DNA from: Succinatimonas hippei YIT 12066
GTDB lineage: Bacteria; Pseudomonadota; Gammaproteobacteria; Enterobacterales; Succinivibrionaceae
Assembly: GCF_000188195.1 (NCBI RefSeq)
Contig: NZ_GL831075.1
Coordinates: forward strand, 1 to 44,304
Direction: 5' to 3'
Length of the DNA stretch: 44,304 nt
In this document: in pieces, positions 7,933 through 16,968 of the stretch
Layout of the letters: every line of letters begins with the position of its first letter
How positions within the stretch are numbered: the first letter of the stretch is position 1
Made by a program: the position numbers and the translations under genes
The notes under the pieces: model-generated
What the model was told of the DNA's origin: nothing
Database searches by the model: none
Seen by the model: only the letters and a program-made list of their open reading frames with translations

Positions 7933-10047
7933 TTACTTTGAATTTTTCTTATTAGAAGCAGTATCTTGGTTTTTTGTTTTTTCCGTATAAAGCTTTGATT
8001 CAAGCTGCTGCAGGTAAGTGTGAATGGCAATTTGACTTCTTACCGGGACGGCGTTTTCTCCTGCTTTTACGTATTCATTTTTCTGATCTTTATCAATAAT
8101 TCTGGCTTTTTGATTATCATTGCACTGAATACGGAAAATAGTATTGATACGATCTCTAAGATCCGCATCAAGCACGGGGGCTCCGACTTCAATTCGGTAA
8201 TCAAGGTTGCGCGTCATCCAATCTGCAGATGATATATAAAGCTCAGGATTATTGTTATTGCAGAAAATCATAACGCGCGGATGCTCTAAGAACCTATCCA
8301 CGATTGATGTAATGTAGATGTTGTCGGAAAGTCCCTCAATACCCGGGCGCAATGAGCACATGCCGCGGACTACGGCTCGAATTTTTACCCCGGCCTGGGA
8401 TGCTTTATACAGACGATCGACTATTCCCAAATCTACCAGGTTATTTACTTTGAAATTGATGTAAGAAGGAAGACCGGTAAGAGCATTTTCAATCTCGCGG
8501 TCAATCATGGCGTAAATGCGCTTTCTGGCATTAATCGGAGATACGAGCAGATTTGAAAAATGCGGACGGGTATACGGATATTCAATGAATTCAAAGACGT
8601 TTTCAACTTCTGCAGTAATTTGCGGGTTGACGGTAAAGAGGGCAAAATCGGTATAGATTTTGGCAGTTTTTTCATTGAAGTTTCCGGTTCCGATATGCGC
8701 ATAACGTACGGTTTTTCCGTTTTCCTTTCTTGTGATAAGACATAATTTTGAATGTATCTTCAAAGTAGGAAGGCCGAAAAGAACTTTTACTCCTGCGTTA
8801 GTTAGACGAGATGCCCATTGAATGTTATTGGCTTCGTCAAAACGAGCTTTTAACTCGACAACTACGGTTACGCGCTTGCCGTTATTTGCAGCATCGATAA
8901 GAGAATCAATGACACGGCTGTTTGATGCAACACGGTAGATATTTATCTTTATCGATCTTACTTTATGGTCGTATGAAGCCTGACGCAGTACTTCGGTGAA
9001 GTATTCAAAAGAATAATACGGATAATAAAGCAGGATGTCCTTTTGAGCGATTGCTTCAAAAGGGGTGGCGGCAAGATCAAAAGCTGTCGAATGAATAGAC
9101 GGCAGGGAAGGATTTTCCATGTCATCGCTGCCGACGCTGGGGAATGATAAAAAGTCTTTGAAATTATGATAGCGATTACCGGGCATTAACGAGTCGATTT
9201 CACTCATTTTTAATTTGCCCGCCATAAATTCCACTATATCTTTGGGCATTGCCCTGTCATACGCAAAACGTACCGGTTTGGCGTTAAGGCGCTGTTTTAA
9301 CGAATCGGACATGGTTTCAAGCACGCCTTTGTCGACCGAGCTTTGCAGATCGTATTCTGCATCACGATTCATCTTTATGGAGTAAGCTTCGATATTGTCG
9401 TAATCAAAATATCCTTTAAAAATCGTGTCAAGTCCGATGCGGATAACGTTATCAAGAAACATGAGGGTTGTTTCACCCTCGGTATCCGAAGGCATACGGA
9501 TAAAGCGCGGAACGGTATCTGACGGAATTTCGATTAAGGCGTAAGTATCGCCTTTTTTGTTGAACATCTTGACCAGCAGATAGGTATATTGGTCTTTTAA
9601 AAATGAAACAAGATCGATACTTTCAGTAACGATAACCGGTCTTATATGCTTTAAAACGTGACGCTTAAAATAGGATTTAATCCATTTTTTTTGTTCTTCG
9701 TTAATTTGGTTTTCATCTTTTAAGAAAATTTTCTTTTTGGCCAGTTCATCTAAAAGGTCATTATAAATTTTGTTCATGACCTTTTGATAATCACTGGTCG
9801 TACTTTGGACTTTGCGCAAAAGCTTGGCAGTTTCTTCACTGTTGCCTTTTTCTTTATTGATAATGATTTGACGTTTTAAATCGGCAACTCTTACTTTGAA
9901 GAATTCATCCTGATTGCTTGAGTAAATGCCTAAAAATCTGACACGCTCAATTAAAGGAACCGACTTATCGGAAGCTTCTTGTAAAACACGGGCATTAAAG
10001 GAAAGCCAGCTGATTTCCTTAGGGATATAAGTATTCATATTTTCCAT
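7933..10047 (-). CDS. ppk: Polyphosphate kinase 1
   Basis: This 704-residue enzyme reversibly transfers the terminal phosphate of ATP to polyphosphate. The N-terminal domain begins with the conserved ISWLSFNARVLQEA. The catalytic core has the phospholipase-D-like fold with H432 in KIHSKLCLIT (the autophosphorylated histidine, E. coli H435) and H589 in EHPRVMIF (E. coli H592). GTGNFNEKTAKIYTDFAL and SSADWMTRNLDYRIEV are further signatures. The length is normal. No ppx gene follows, unlike the ppk-ppx pair of E. coli. A second in-frame ATG lies nine bases downstream and the exact start is uncertain. Confidence 0.97.
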   Translation of the reverse strand: MENMNTYIPKEISWLSFNARVLQEASDKSVPLIERVRFLGIYSSNQDEFFKVRVADLKRQIIINKEKGNSEETAKLLRKVQSTTSDYQKVMNKIYNDLLDELAKKKIFLKDENQINEEQKKWIKSYFKRHVLKHIRPVIVTESIDLVSFLKDQYTYLLVKMFNKKGDTYALIEIPSDTVPRFIRMPSDTEGETTLMFLDNVIRIGLDTIFKGYFDYDNIEAYSIKMNRDAEYDLQSSVDKGVLETMSDSLKQRLNAKPVRFAYDRAMPKDIVEFMAGKLKMSEIDSLMPGNRYHNFKDFLSFPSVGSDDMENPSLPSIHSTAFDLAATPFEAIAQKDILLYYPYYSFEYFTEVLRQASYDHKVRSIKINIYRVASNSRVIDSLIDAANNGKRVTVVVELKARFDEANNIQWASRLTNAGVKVLFGLPTLKIHSKLCLITRKENGKTVRYAHIGTGNFNEKTAKIYTDFALFTVNPQITAEVENVFEFIEYPYTRPHFSNLLVSPINARKRIYAMIDREIENALTGLPSYINFKVNNLVDLGIVDRLYKASQAGVKIRAVVRGMCSLRPGIEGLSDNIYITSIVDRFLEHPRVMIFCNNNNPELYISSADWMTRNLDYRIEVGAPVLDADLRDRINTIFRIQCNDNQKARIIDKDQKNEYVKAGENAVPVRSQIAIHTYLQQLESKLYTEKTKNQDTASNKKNSK

Positions 10048-10178
10048 AGCAGTAAAATTTCCGGTTCTTATATTATAAAGATGCGTTACAGATAAAACTT
10101 TGCTGTACTTAAAAGCTTTTAACGCTTGTAAGACAAAACATATCCATTATAGACATTGATTGTTAAGTAAAAATTAAA

Positions 10179-10898
10179 TTAAGGATTTTTCTTATCTGAA
10201 GATCCGCTGTCGACTTTTGTTTCGTTTTGCTCTGAATTATTTGAGACTTTTTCCTGTTCTTCTTCAGCTTTTGTAAGTTGTAAAAACGCATAAGAAGAAG
10301 GATTTGTAAGATTGTAAAGCGACTGTCTTGCGGTAATGCTGCCAAGACGAGCGGAGTATTCAAGCAGTTTGGCGCCTATAGGAAGAGTCTCTTTTTTTTG
10401 GATAAAGATTCTGCCGGCTCGTTCATAGCCGTTTTCGGGACCTTCGATATTAATTACTCTTTGCAGCCAGAAAGCACCTTCGGTTAAGTTCCCGTTAATA
10501 TAAAAGCCTCTGGAAATTCTTGCTGCTTGTCCGGGCCTGGTGATCATAGCGTTGAACGCAGAAGAATCTCCTAGCCGCAGCGCTTTTTGCGCGCATTTTT
10601 CAAAAGCGCGGTTGGCATTTTTTTTCTGAAGAGAATAGGGCTCAGGATAGTTTTGATCCCGATAACTTTTTTTATAGCGATCAATAATAGACTGCAGATT
10701 ACTTATGTCGCCTTTTACACAGAGATTGGCATCATCAATGAATGTTTGTTCTAAGTCACTTATTTGCGTTATTTCTTCATTCTCGGTTTTATTTTTAATA
10801 TTTTCATTAGTTTCATCTTGGATAGAGCATCCAGAAAGGATGCCCATTCCGCAAACGAATAAGACAGAAATAACAGTTTGTGTCTTAGTTTTTAACAT
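10179..10898 (-). CDS. Lipoprotein of unknown function, Sel1/TPR-like
   Basis: This 239-residue protein has a signal peptide ending in the lipobox LSGC (C24), so it should be lipid-anchored. The mature part has an acidic linker, then helical segments reminiscent of Sel1/TPR repeats (for example RAGRIFIQ and AKLLEYSARLGSITARQSL), and a polar Ser/Lys-rich tail. I do not recognise a named family. It starts six bases after the bamE stop, so the two are co-transcribed, which may hint at an envelope role. The acidic residues after C24 do not include an aspartate at +2, compatible with outer-membrane sorting. Confidence 0.8.
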   Translation of the reverse strand: MLKTKTQTVISVLFVCGMGILSGCSIQDETNENIKNKTENEEITQISDLEQTFIDDANLCVKGDISNLQSIIDRYKKSYRDQNYPEPYSLQKKNANRAFEKCAQKALRLGDSSAFNAMITRPGQAARISRGFYINGNLTEGAFWLQRVINIEGPENGYERAGRIFIQKKETLPIGAKLLEYSARLGSITARQSLYNLTNPSSYAFLQLTKAEEEQEKVSNNSEQNETKVDSGSSDKKNP

Positions 10899-10904
10899 CG
10901 GTTC

Positions 10905-11339
10905 TTATTCTTCTGAGGCAGTTTCCGTACTGTCGTTAACGGCATTACTGCTTGATGTTTTAAGAATTTTATCAAGAGAAATTTTGCTTACGTCTGTTGA
11001 CGGTTCATTAAAGCTTGCAGGCTTTTCAAAATCACCGGAAATATCAACTAAGGTTGCTCCGTTGAACAGAACAATAAGATTTTTTATCTGCGGATCATCC
11101 CAGCCTTCTCTGAAATAATGCACGTAGTACCATCTTGAATTATCAAAAGGATCTACGAGCATCGGAGTTCCTAAAATAAAACGTACCTGTTCGGCGGACA
11201 TTCCGTAATGTAATTTATTGATGTTTTCCTGTTCGACAAAATTGCCTTGAGCTAAATCGGCACGATAGGCGCAACCTGAGGAAAAAACAGCCAAAGAGGC
11301 AATCAAACTTGAAATTAATAAGAATTTACGAGAACGCAT
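10905..11339 (-). CDS. bamE: Outer membrane protein assembly factor BamE
   Basis: This 144-residue lipoprotein is the small BamE (SmpA/OmlA) subunit of the beta-barrel assembly machine. The signal peptide ends in SSGC (C23). The core motif INKLHYGMSAEQVRFILGTP, followed by RWYYVHYF, is diagnostic. I start it at the ATG at 11339 (MRSRKFLL), with AAGG nine bases upstream; longer in-frame starts would add an unlikely N-terminus and overlap the grpE promoter. A Ser/Thr-rich tail of about 40 residues extends beyond the usual fold. It is divergent from grpE and upstream of an unknown lipoprotein. Confidence 0.93.
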   Translation of the reverse strand: MRSRKFLLISSLIASLAVFSSGCAYRADLAQGNFVEQENINKLHYGMSAEQVRFILGTPMLVDPFDNSRWYYVHYFREGWDDPQIKNLIVLFNGATLVDISGDFEKPASFNEPSTDVSKISLDKILKTSSSNAVNDSTETASEE

Positions 11340-11393
11340 AAAATTAAACCTTAAATTAACTATCAGCATTTTAGCAAAAAATAAAGACAGTCT

Positions 11394-11422
11394 CTTGAAA
11401 TTAAAAAAACACATCCCCATTT
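11394..11422 (+). promoter_or_regulatory. Sigma-32 heat-shock promoter of grpE
   Basis: CTTGAAA (11394-11400), a 14-base spacer and CCCCATTT (11415-11422) match the RpoH consensus CTTGAAA-N11-16-CCCCATNT perfectly. It would give a leader of roughly 140 bases before the grpE start. Confidence 0.88.
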
Positions 11423-11567
11423 GTTAAACAAAATGATTTTTGCAAAATTTGGTCCGTTTTTATTTGACTTGAATTTTATTTTTAAGTTTTTAATTTACGG
11501 AGTTTATTTTTGCAGCAAAAGTCTTGTTTAAGACTGATGAAGATAATAATCATCGTGAGGATTTGAA

Positions 11568-12239
11568 ATGACCGAGGAAAAGCAGCCTGAAGAAATGAAT
11601 GTTAACGCAGAAGCACAAGTTCAAGAGACAACAAATGCTCAGCCTGATGAAAAAGTTGTTTTGCAGCAAGGAGAAGAAACAGCTAAATCTGATGCTTCTT
11701 CACAAGCACAAAATGCAGAACAGGAAGAGGCTCAAGCAAAAGAAGAAGATCCTCATGTCACAATTGCGGCTCTTAAATCGCAGCTTGAAGTTTTAGCCAA
11801 ACAGGCATTAAGTGATAAAGAAAAAATGCTGCGTGCTGTTGCTGAGGCTGATAATTCAAGAAAGAGAGCTGAAGCTGATGTTGAGCGTGAACGCAAATAT
11901 GCTTTGGAGAAATTCGTTAAAGCATTAATTCCGGTCGTTGATTCTCTTGATATGGCTCTTGAAGCGGGAAAGAGCAAAACTGAAAATGCCGAAGATGCTA
12001 TGGTTCAAGGTGTAGAAGCGACTTTACGTTTATTCTTAAAAGAACTTTCTTCCTTCGGTGTTGAAAGAATCAATCCGGTAGGTGAGCCTTTTGATCCTAA
12101 CGTTCATCAGGCAATTTCCATGATCCCGAGCAAGGACGTTAAGCCTAACTGCATTGTTTCCGTGATGCAAAAGGGCTTTATCTTAAACGGTCGTGTGGTT
12201 CGTCCGGCAATGGTGATGGTGGCAAGAGCCGCAGAATAA
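11568..12239 (+). CDS. grpE: Nucleotide exchange factor GrpE
   Basis: GrpE releases ADP from DnaK. The protein has 223 residues: a long acidic Gln/Glu-rich N-terminal extension (about 1-60), a coiled-coil dimerisation helix (about 62-110), the conserved ALEKFVKALIPVVDSLDMAL, and the C-terminal beta-wing domain ending in NGRVVRPAMVMVA. The N-terminal extension is longer than in E. coli. GAGGA precedes the ATG. It is the first gene of a grpE-dnaK-dnaJ cluster under a sigma-32-type promoter. Confidence 0.97.
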   Translation: MTEEKQPEEMNVNAEAQVQETTNAQPDEKVVLQQGEETAKSDASSQAQNAEQEEAQAKEEDPHVTIAALKSQLEVLAKQALSDKEKMLRAVAEADNSRKRAEADVERERKYALEKFVKALIPVVDSLDMALEAGKSKTENAEDAMVQGVEATLRLFLKELSSFGVERINPVGEPFDPNVHQAISMIPSKDVKPNCIVSVMQKGFILNGRVVRPAMVMVARAAE

Positions 12240-12254
12240 AAAATGTAACGGGGA

Positions 12255-12282
12255 CTTGAATTTTAGTTTTTAGTCTCCATAT
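12255..12282 (+). promoter_or_regulatory. Second sigma-32-type promoter, upstream of dnaK
   Basis: CTTGAAT (12255-12261), 13 bases, then CTCCATAT (12275-12282) differs from the RpoH consensus by one base in each element. It lies between grpE and dnaK and would let dnaK be induced independently of grpE. Confidence 0.75.
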
Positions 12283-12357
12283 TCAGTAGCAGAAAGATTT
12301 TAATCCGTCTCCAAATAAAACAATAAAGACGGTACTAATTAGCGGAGAAATTAAATT

Positions 12358-14292
12358 ATGGGAAAGATTATCGGTATTGACTTAGGTACTACCAACTCAT
12401 GTGTTGCCGTGCTTGACGGTGATAAAGTACGTGTATTGGAGAATTCAGAAGGTCGCCGTACAACTCCTTCCATCGTTGCATACGCAGAAGACGGAGAGAT
12501 TTTGGTTGGTGAAGCGGCAAAGCGTCAGGCTGTTACCAATCCTAAGAACACTTTGTTTGCAATTAAGCGTTTAATCGGTCGTCGTTATGATGATGCCGAG
12601 GTTCAGCGCGACATTTCCATCATGCCGTTTAAGATTATTAGAGCAGATAACGGAGATGCTTGGGTAGACGTAAGAGACAAGAAATTAGCTCCTCCTCAGA
12701 TTTCAGCCGAAGTTTTGAAGAAGATGAAGAAAACTGCTGAGGATATTTTAGGTGAGGAAGTTACCGAAGCCGTTATTACCTGCCCGGCTTACTTTAATGA
12801 TTCACAGCGTCAGGCTACTAAGGATGCCGGACGTATTGCCGGACTTGACGTAAAGCGCATCATCAATGAGCCGACTGCAGCTTCAATCGCTTATGGTGAA
12901 GATAAAGCCAAGGGTGAGCAGAAGATTGCTGTTTACGACTTAGGTGGCGGTACTTTTGATATCTCCATTATTGATATTGATGAAGTAGACGGTGAAAAGA
13001 CCTTCGAAGTTTTGGCTACTAACGGTGATACTCATTTAGGCGGTGAAGATTTTGATAATCGCATCATCAATTATTTAGTTGATGAGTTCAAGAATGAGCA
13101 GGGTGTTGACTTACGTCAGGATCAGCTTGCATTGCAGCGTTTGAAGGAAGCTGCCGAAAAGGCTAAGATTGAGTTGTCTTCATCACAGCAGACTGATGTC
13201 AACTTGCCGTACATTACTGCTGATGCAACCGGCCCTAAGCACATGAATATCAAGATCACTCGTGCCAAACTCGAGTCTTTGGTTGAGGATTTGGTTAACA
13301 AGACTTTGGACCCGGTTCGTACTGCTTTGAAAGATGCAGGTTTGTCTCCCAGCGACGTTGATGACGTTCTTCTTGTCGGCGGTCAGACCAGAATGCCGAT
13401 GGTTCAGAAACTTGTAGCCGATTTCTTCGGTAAAGAACCGCGTAAGGACGTTAACCCGGATGAGGCGGTTGCTATCGGTGCTGCAATTCAGGGCGGTGTT
13501 TTGTCAGGAACCAAGAAAGACGTCTTGCTCCTTGACGTAACTCCGTTGTCCTTGGGTATTGAGACTTTAGGCGGAGTGATGACTACTCTTATTGAGAAGA
13601 ACACCACTATCCCGACCAAGAAGTCTCAGGTGTTTTCAACCGCAGAAGACAATCAGCCTGCCGTAACTATTCATGTGCTGCAGGGTGAGCGTAAGCGTGC
13701 TGCAGATAACAAGTCTTTAGGTCAGTTTAATCTTGAGGGCATTTCTCCTGCACCGCGCGGAATTCCTCAGATTGAAGTTACTTTCGATATTGATGCCGAC
13801 GGCTTGATTCACGTATCAGCTAAAGATAAGAATACCGGTAAAGAGCAGAAGATTACCATTAAGTCTTCATCCGGTTTGTCTGAGGAAGATATCAAACGTA
13901 TGGTTCGTGAAGCAGAAGAGCACTCTGCAGAAGACAAGAAGTTTGAAGAGCTTGCTGCTGCACGTAACCGTGCCGATGCAACCGCTCATGCAATGCGTAA
14001 GCAGCTTCAGGATGTAGGCGCCAATGTCTCAGCTGATGATAAGGCAAAAGTAGAGAAAGCTTTAAGCGAACTTGAACTTGCAATTCGCGGTGATGACAAG
14101 GATAAGATCGAGAATGCTGAAAAAGCAGTTTTGCAGGCAGGTCAGACCTTAATGCAGGCAGCTCAGGCTCAGGCACAGGCTCAGCAGGCTTCACAGCAGC
14201 AAGCTAATGCAGGTGCCGGCGCTCAGGACGGTCAAAAGAAAGACGATGTCGTCGACGCCGAGTTTGAAGAAGTAAAAGACGACAAGAAGTAA
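12358..14292 (+). CDS. dnaK: Chaperone DnaK (Hsp70)
   Basis: This 644-residue ATP-dependent chaperone has the actin-like ATPase domain ([34 protein letters not shown] and [11 protein letters not shown]), the interdomain linker [15 protein letters not shown], the substrate-binding domain, a helical lid and an Ala/Gln-rich disordered tail ending in [12 protein letters not shown], which matches the EEVK-type C-terminus of the family. The length is normal. GGAG precedes the ATG. It cooperates with the flanking GrpE and DnaJ. Confidence 0.99.
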   Translation: MGKIIGIDLGTTNSCVAVLDGDKVRVLENSEGRRTTPSIVAYAEDGEILVGEAAKRQAVTNPKNTLFAIKRLIGRRYDDAEVQRDISIMPFKIIRADNGDAWVDVRDKKLAPPQISAEVLKKMKKTAEDILGEEVTEAVITCPAYFNDSQRQATKDAGRIAGLDVKRIINEPTAASIAYGEDKAKGEQKIAVYDLGGGTFDISIIDIDEVDGEKTFEVLATNGDTHLGGEDFDNRIINYLVDEFKNEQGVDLRQDQLALQRLKEAAEKAKIELSSSQQTDVNLPYITADATGPKHMNIKITRAKLESLVEDLVNKTLDPVRTALKDAGLSPSDVDDVLLVGGQTRMPMVQKLVADFFGKEPRKDVNPDEAVAIGAAIQGGVLSGTKKDVLLLDVTPLSLGIETLGGVMTTLIEKNTTIPTKKSQVFSTAEDNQPAVTIHVLQGERKRAADNKSLGQFNLEGISPAPRGIPQIEVTFDIDADGLIHVSAKDKNTGKEQKITIKSSSGLSEEDIKRMVREAEEHSAEDKKFEELAAARNRADATAHAMRKQLQDVGANVSADDKAKVEKALSELELAIRGDDKDKIENAEKAVLQAGQTLMQAAQAQAQAQQASQQQANAGAGAQDGQKKDDVVDAEFEEVKDDKK

Positions 14293-14318
14293 TCTGTATA
14301 AAGATAGATGACTACACT

Positions 14319-14347
14319 AAAGGCAGGAGTGTAAAGCTCCTGCCTTT
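14319..14347 (+). terminator. Strong hairpin between dnaK and dnaJ
   Basis: AAAGGCAGGAG (14319-14329) pairs perfectly with CTCCTGCCTTT (14337-14347). The following bases (CAATGTTCTT) are only moderately T-rich, so it may act as a partial terminator or an RNA-stabilising stem that favours DnaK over DnaJ. Confidence 0.7.
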
Positions 14348-14422
14348 CAATGTTCTTAATAAAGATTTTAATTTTTAATCTTCTGTAAATCTTTTTAAGT
14401 GAAAAGCAGAAACTTTTAATCT

Positions 14423-14451
14423 CTTGGTATTTTTTAGTCTTGTCCACATTT
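14423..14451 (+). promoter_or_regulatory. Candidate sigma-32-type promoter of dnaJ
   Basis: CTTGGTA (14423-14429), a 14-base spacer and CCACATTT (14444-14451) match the RpoH consensus at five of seven and six of seven defined bases. It lies 28 bases before the dnaJ start, after the dnaK hairpin. It is weaker than the two upstream promoters. Confidence 0.5.
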
Positions 14452-14478
14452 GGATAACGATAAGTTTATGAGGGATAT

Positions 14479-15660
14479 ATGGCAGACAAACGTGATTATT
14501 ATGAAGTGCTGGGGGTTGCAAAAGATGCTGATGAGGCAACCATTAAGCGCGCGTTCAAACGCCTTGCCATCAAGTATCACCCCGATCACAACAAAGATCC
14601 TGATGCCGGAGAGAAATTCCGTGAAATAAACGAAGCCTATCAGGTTTTATCCGATCCGCAAAAACGCCAGGCTTATGATCAGTTCGGCTTTGAAGGCATT
14701 AACGGTCAAGGTGCAGGCGGTGCCGGTTTTAGCAATGCGGATTTTTCTGACATCTTTGGAAATTTCGGCGATATTTTCGGTGACATTTTCGGCGGAGCCG
14801 CCGGAGGGAGAGCAAGACGCGGACCTCAAGTGGTTCCTGGAAATGACTTACGTGTCCGTTTGACTCTTACTCTTGAAGAAGCGGTTCGCGGAGTCACAAA
14901 GAAGATTAATATTAAAACTCGCGTGCGTTGTGAAAAGTGTAACGGCACGGGAGGAACCGGTAAGAAAACTTGTCCTACTTGCCACGGAAGCGGACAGGTT
15001 CACATGCGTCAGGGCTTTATGAGTATTGCTCAGATTTGCCCGCAATGTCATGGAACCGGTGAGATAATCGAAAATCCGTGCACCGAGTGTCACGGAACCG
15101 GAAGAGTTGAAAAGACTAAGATGCTAAGCGTCAATATTCCGGCGGGGGTTGACGTAGGAGATCGTATCCGTCTTCAGGGTGAGGGTGAGGCTGGTCTTAA
15201 CGGGGCTCCGGCAGGAGACTTGTACGTTGTCGTCGATGTTAAACCGCATAACATTTTCGAGCGTGACGGAAACGATCTTTCATGTGAGGTTCCTGTAAGT
15301 TTTACCACTGCTGCATTAGGCGGGAAAGTAGAAGTCCCGACATTGGACGGACGCGTTACGATTTCCGTTCGTCCGGGAACTCAAACAGGCACGGTTATGC
15401 GTCTTGCCGGCAAAGGCGTAAAATCGGTGCGCAGCAGTACGAAAGGTAATTTATATTGTAGGATCATCGTTGAAACTCCGGTCAATCTTACTTCGTACCA
15501 AAAGGATTTGTTAGCAAAATTTGAGGCATCTTTAAACGGAGAAGAAAACGGGAAGGAAATTGATCCGCAGGCTCAGGCTGCGGCTCGTTCTTCGCATACT
15601 CCTAAAAGTGAAGGATTCTTAAATAAAGTTAAGAAATTCTTTGATGATATAGCAAAATGA
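14479..15660 (+). CDS. dnaJ: Co-chaperone DnaJ (Hsp40)
   Basis: This 393-residue protein stimulates DnaK ATPase and delivers substrates. It has the J domain with the HPD motif ([10 protein letters not shown]), a Gly/Phe-rich linker (about 75-115), the zinc-binding domain with four repeats ([32 protein letters not shown]), and the C-terminal substrate-binding domains. All eight zinc cysteines are present. It is the third gene of the chaperone cluster. Confidence 0.98.
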   Translation: MADKRDYYEVLGVAKDADEATIKRAFKRLAIKYHPDHNKDPDAGEKFREINEAYQVLSDPQKRQAYDQFGFEGINGQGAGGAGFSNADFSDIFGNFGDIFGDIFGGAAGGRARRGPQVVPGNDLRVRLTLTLEEAVRGVTKKINIKTRVRCEKCNGTGGTGKKTCPTCHGSGQVHMRQGFMSIAQICPQCHGTGEIIENPCTECHGTGRVEKTKMLSVNIPAGVDVGDRIRLQGEGEAGLNGAPAGDLYVVVDVKPHNIFERDGNDLSCEVPVSFTTAALGGKVEVPTLDGRVTISVRPGTQTGTVMRLAGKGVKSVRSSTKGNLYCRIIVETPVNLTSYQKDLLAKFEASLNGEENGKEIDPQAQAAARSSHTPKSEGFLNKVKKFFDDIAK

Positions 15661-15754
15661 TCCTTTTCCTAATACCTTTGATATGGGTAAGGGAAAATGA
15701 TAGACTTAATTGCAGAAGATTGAGTTCAATCTTAAAGTTTTATGTTTTTTTACG

Positions 15755-15781
15755 GCGTCCTTAAAGGGACGCTTTATTTTT
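15755..15781 (+). terminator. Intrinsic terminator directly upstream of the greA SD
   Basis: GCGTCC (15755-15760), loop TTAAAG and GGACGC (15767-15772) are followed by TTTATTTTT. The greA SD (AAGGA) begins at the next base or two. It can terminate dnaJ transcripts, act as a greA leader attenuator, or do both. E. coli greA also has leader terminators, which give rise to the small RNA GraL. Confidence 0.75.
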
Positions 15782-15793
15782 AAGGAAAAAGCA

Positions 15794-16285
15794 ATGGAAC
15801 AAACTCCGATGACCGCTCGCGGTGAGATGCTCTTGCGTAAAGAGCTGGAGCGTTTGAAGCTGGTCGAGCGCCCGCGTATCGTCGCTGCAATTGCTGAGGC
15901 TCGCAGTCACGGTGATTTAAGTGAAAATGCGGAATATGATGCAGCAAAAGAAGAACAGGGATTGTGCGAAGCTCGTATTAAAGATATCGAAGCTAAGCTG
16001 GCTACTGCCAACATCATTGATGTAACAAAATTAAAGCCTGCAGGCGGTGCCCCGTTAAAAGTCGTGTTCGGATGTACGGTTACGGTAATTGATGTAGATA
16101 CCGATAAAGAAGTGACTTATAAGATAGTAGGTGAGGATGAGGCTGATATTCAGTCAAATTTAATTTCTTATAAGACACCAATTGCTAAAGGTCTTTTAGG
16201 CAAGATTGAAGGTGACGAAGCGCAAATTAATATTCCGCGCGGACAAGTTACTTATGAAATTGCCGAAATAAAATACGAAAATTAA
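15794..16285 (+). CDS. greA: Transcription elongation factor GreA
   Basis: GreA stimulates RNA cleavage by backtracked RNA polymerase. The protein has 163 residues with the N-terminal coiled coil. Its tip carries the acidic residues that reach the active site (around [16 protein letters not shown]), and the C-terminal FKBP-like domain ends in the GQVTYEI region. I chose the ATG at 15794 with AAGGA upstream. A longer in-frame start at 15710 would translate through the leader terminator and is rejected. In E. coli greA lies near the same yhbY-rlmE-ftsH region. Confidence 0.97.
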   Translation: MEQTPMTARGEMLLRKELERLKLVERPRIVAAIAEARSHGDLSENAEYDAAKEEQGLCEARIKDIEAKLATANIIDVTKLKPAGGAPLKVVFGCTVTVIDVDTDKEVTYKIVGEDEADIQSNLISYKTPIAKGLLGKIEGDEAQINIPRGQVTYEIAEIKYEN

Positions 16286-16292
16286 TTTTTAT

Positions 16293-16322
16293 AAAAGGCG
16301 CTGTTTTTACCGGCGCTTTTTT
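16293..16322 (+). terminator. Intrinsic terminator of greA
   Basis: AAAAGGCGC (16293-16301) pairs with GCGCTTTTT (16313-16321) with one wobble, followed by a short T-run. The run ends four bases before the start codon of the next gene and occupies its SD position. Confidence 0.8.
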
Positions 16323-16325
16323 CAT

Positions 16326-16637
16326 ATGCAAAAAATTATTTTATCTTTATTATGTCTCTTGCTTCCGTTAGCGTCATTTGCCGATGTGGGAGCAAATTGT
16401 ACCTTTAACGGTATTCCTCTGTACGGAAAAGTAAAAATAGTCAATGCTTTTGCCGATATTAAAGTAAAAAAGGTAAATTCTTTTCCCGATTTAAAGGTTA
16501 AATTCGTGTCGGCTTTTCCTGATTCATGCGGAAAGTGGCAGATAGTTAATTCGTTTCCGGATTTTACAGTGCAGTTCGTTAATGCTTTTGAGGATGTCAG
16601 TATTAAAGAAGTTTCGTCATTTCCGGGAGTAAATTAA
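16326..16637 (+). CDS. Small exported protein of six 11-residue repeats
   Basis: This 103-residue protein has a signal peptide (cleavage likely after SFA, residue 19). Residues 35-102 are six tandem copies of an 11-residue unit with pattern x-V-x-x-V-[NS]-[AS]-F-x-[DG]-x: KVKIVNAFADI, KVKKVNSFPDL, KVKFVSAFPDS, KWQIVNSFPDF, TVQFVNAFEDV and SIKEVSSFPGV. A two-residue CG insert sits between copies 3 and 4. Alternating hydrophobic residues suggest a small beta-solenoid in the periplasm. C25 and C68 could form a disulfide. I do not recognise a named function. No SD is visible, because the greA terminator T-run sits there. A good terminator follows. Confidence 0.75.
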   Translation: MQKIILSLLCLLLPLASFADVGANCTFNGIPLYGKVKIVNAFADIKVKKVNSFPDLKVKFVSAFPDSCGKWQIVNSFPDFTVQFVNAFEDVSIKEVSSFPGVN

Positions 16638-16660
16638 AACCCGTAATCGGGTTTTAATTT
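16636..16660. terminator. Bidirectional terminator between the repeat protein and yhbY
   Basis: AAAACCCG (16636-16643), loop TAAT and CGGGTTTT (16648-16655) form a perfect stem with A on one side and T on the other, so it can serve both convergent genes. Confidence 0.85.
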
Positions 16661-16677
16661 AAGAGGAAAAAACTTTT

Positions 16678-16968
16678 TTAGCGAGGAAGGATGAATCTGC
16701 TTTCTTCTTTTCTTTGTCTAAATAAAGTTGCGATTCTTCCTACGACTTGGACCAATTCGGCGTTGACGGCTTCAGCGGCTTTAGCGGCTTGTTCTTTGCG
16801 TCCGTCTCCTGCATTAAGTTTGATTTTAACAAGCTCGTGGTGCTCAATCGTGCTGTCGAGCTCTTTGATGACAGCCTCGGATAATCCGTCATTTCCCAAA
16901 AGGATAAGAGGATTTAAAGCATGAGCTTGAGCTTTTAAAAATTGGCGCTGACGTGAATTTAAAGGCAT
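16678..16968 (-). CDS. yhbY: YhbY family ribosome-associated RNA-binding protein
   Basis: This 96-residue protein is a single CRS1/YhbY (CRM) domain: MPLNSRQRQFLKAQAHALNP, then the turn LLGNDGLSEAV, and a GRKEQA...VGRIATLF segment. E. coli YhbY associates with pre-50S ribosomal particles. It is divergent from rlmE, another 50S maturation gene, in the same arrangement as E. coli. Confidence 0.93.
   Translation of the reverse strand: MPLNSRQRQFLKAQAHALNPLILLGNDGLSEAVIKELDSTIEHHELVKIKLNAGDGRKEQAAKAAEAVNAELVQVVGRIATLFRQRKEESRFILPR

Noticed and set aside
11340-11420. Longer bamE start
   Set aside because: It would add 27 residues before a normal lipoprotein signal peptide and overlap the sigma-32 promoter of grpE.
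11423-12357. CIRCE/HrcA element controlling the chaperone genes
   Set aside because: No TTAGCACTC-N9-GAGTGCTAA palindrome; the sigma-32-type promoters explain heat control.
13892-14194. 100-codon minus-strand frame inside dnaK
   Set aside because: It is the antisense shadow of the dnaK lid and tail codons.
15710-15793. Longer greA frame
   Set aside because: It reads through the leader terminator and lacks an SD; the ATG at 15794 matches GreA proteins.
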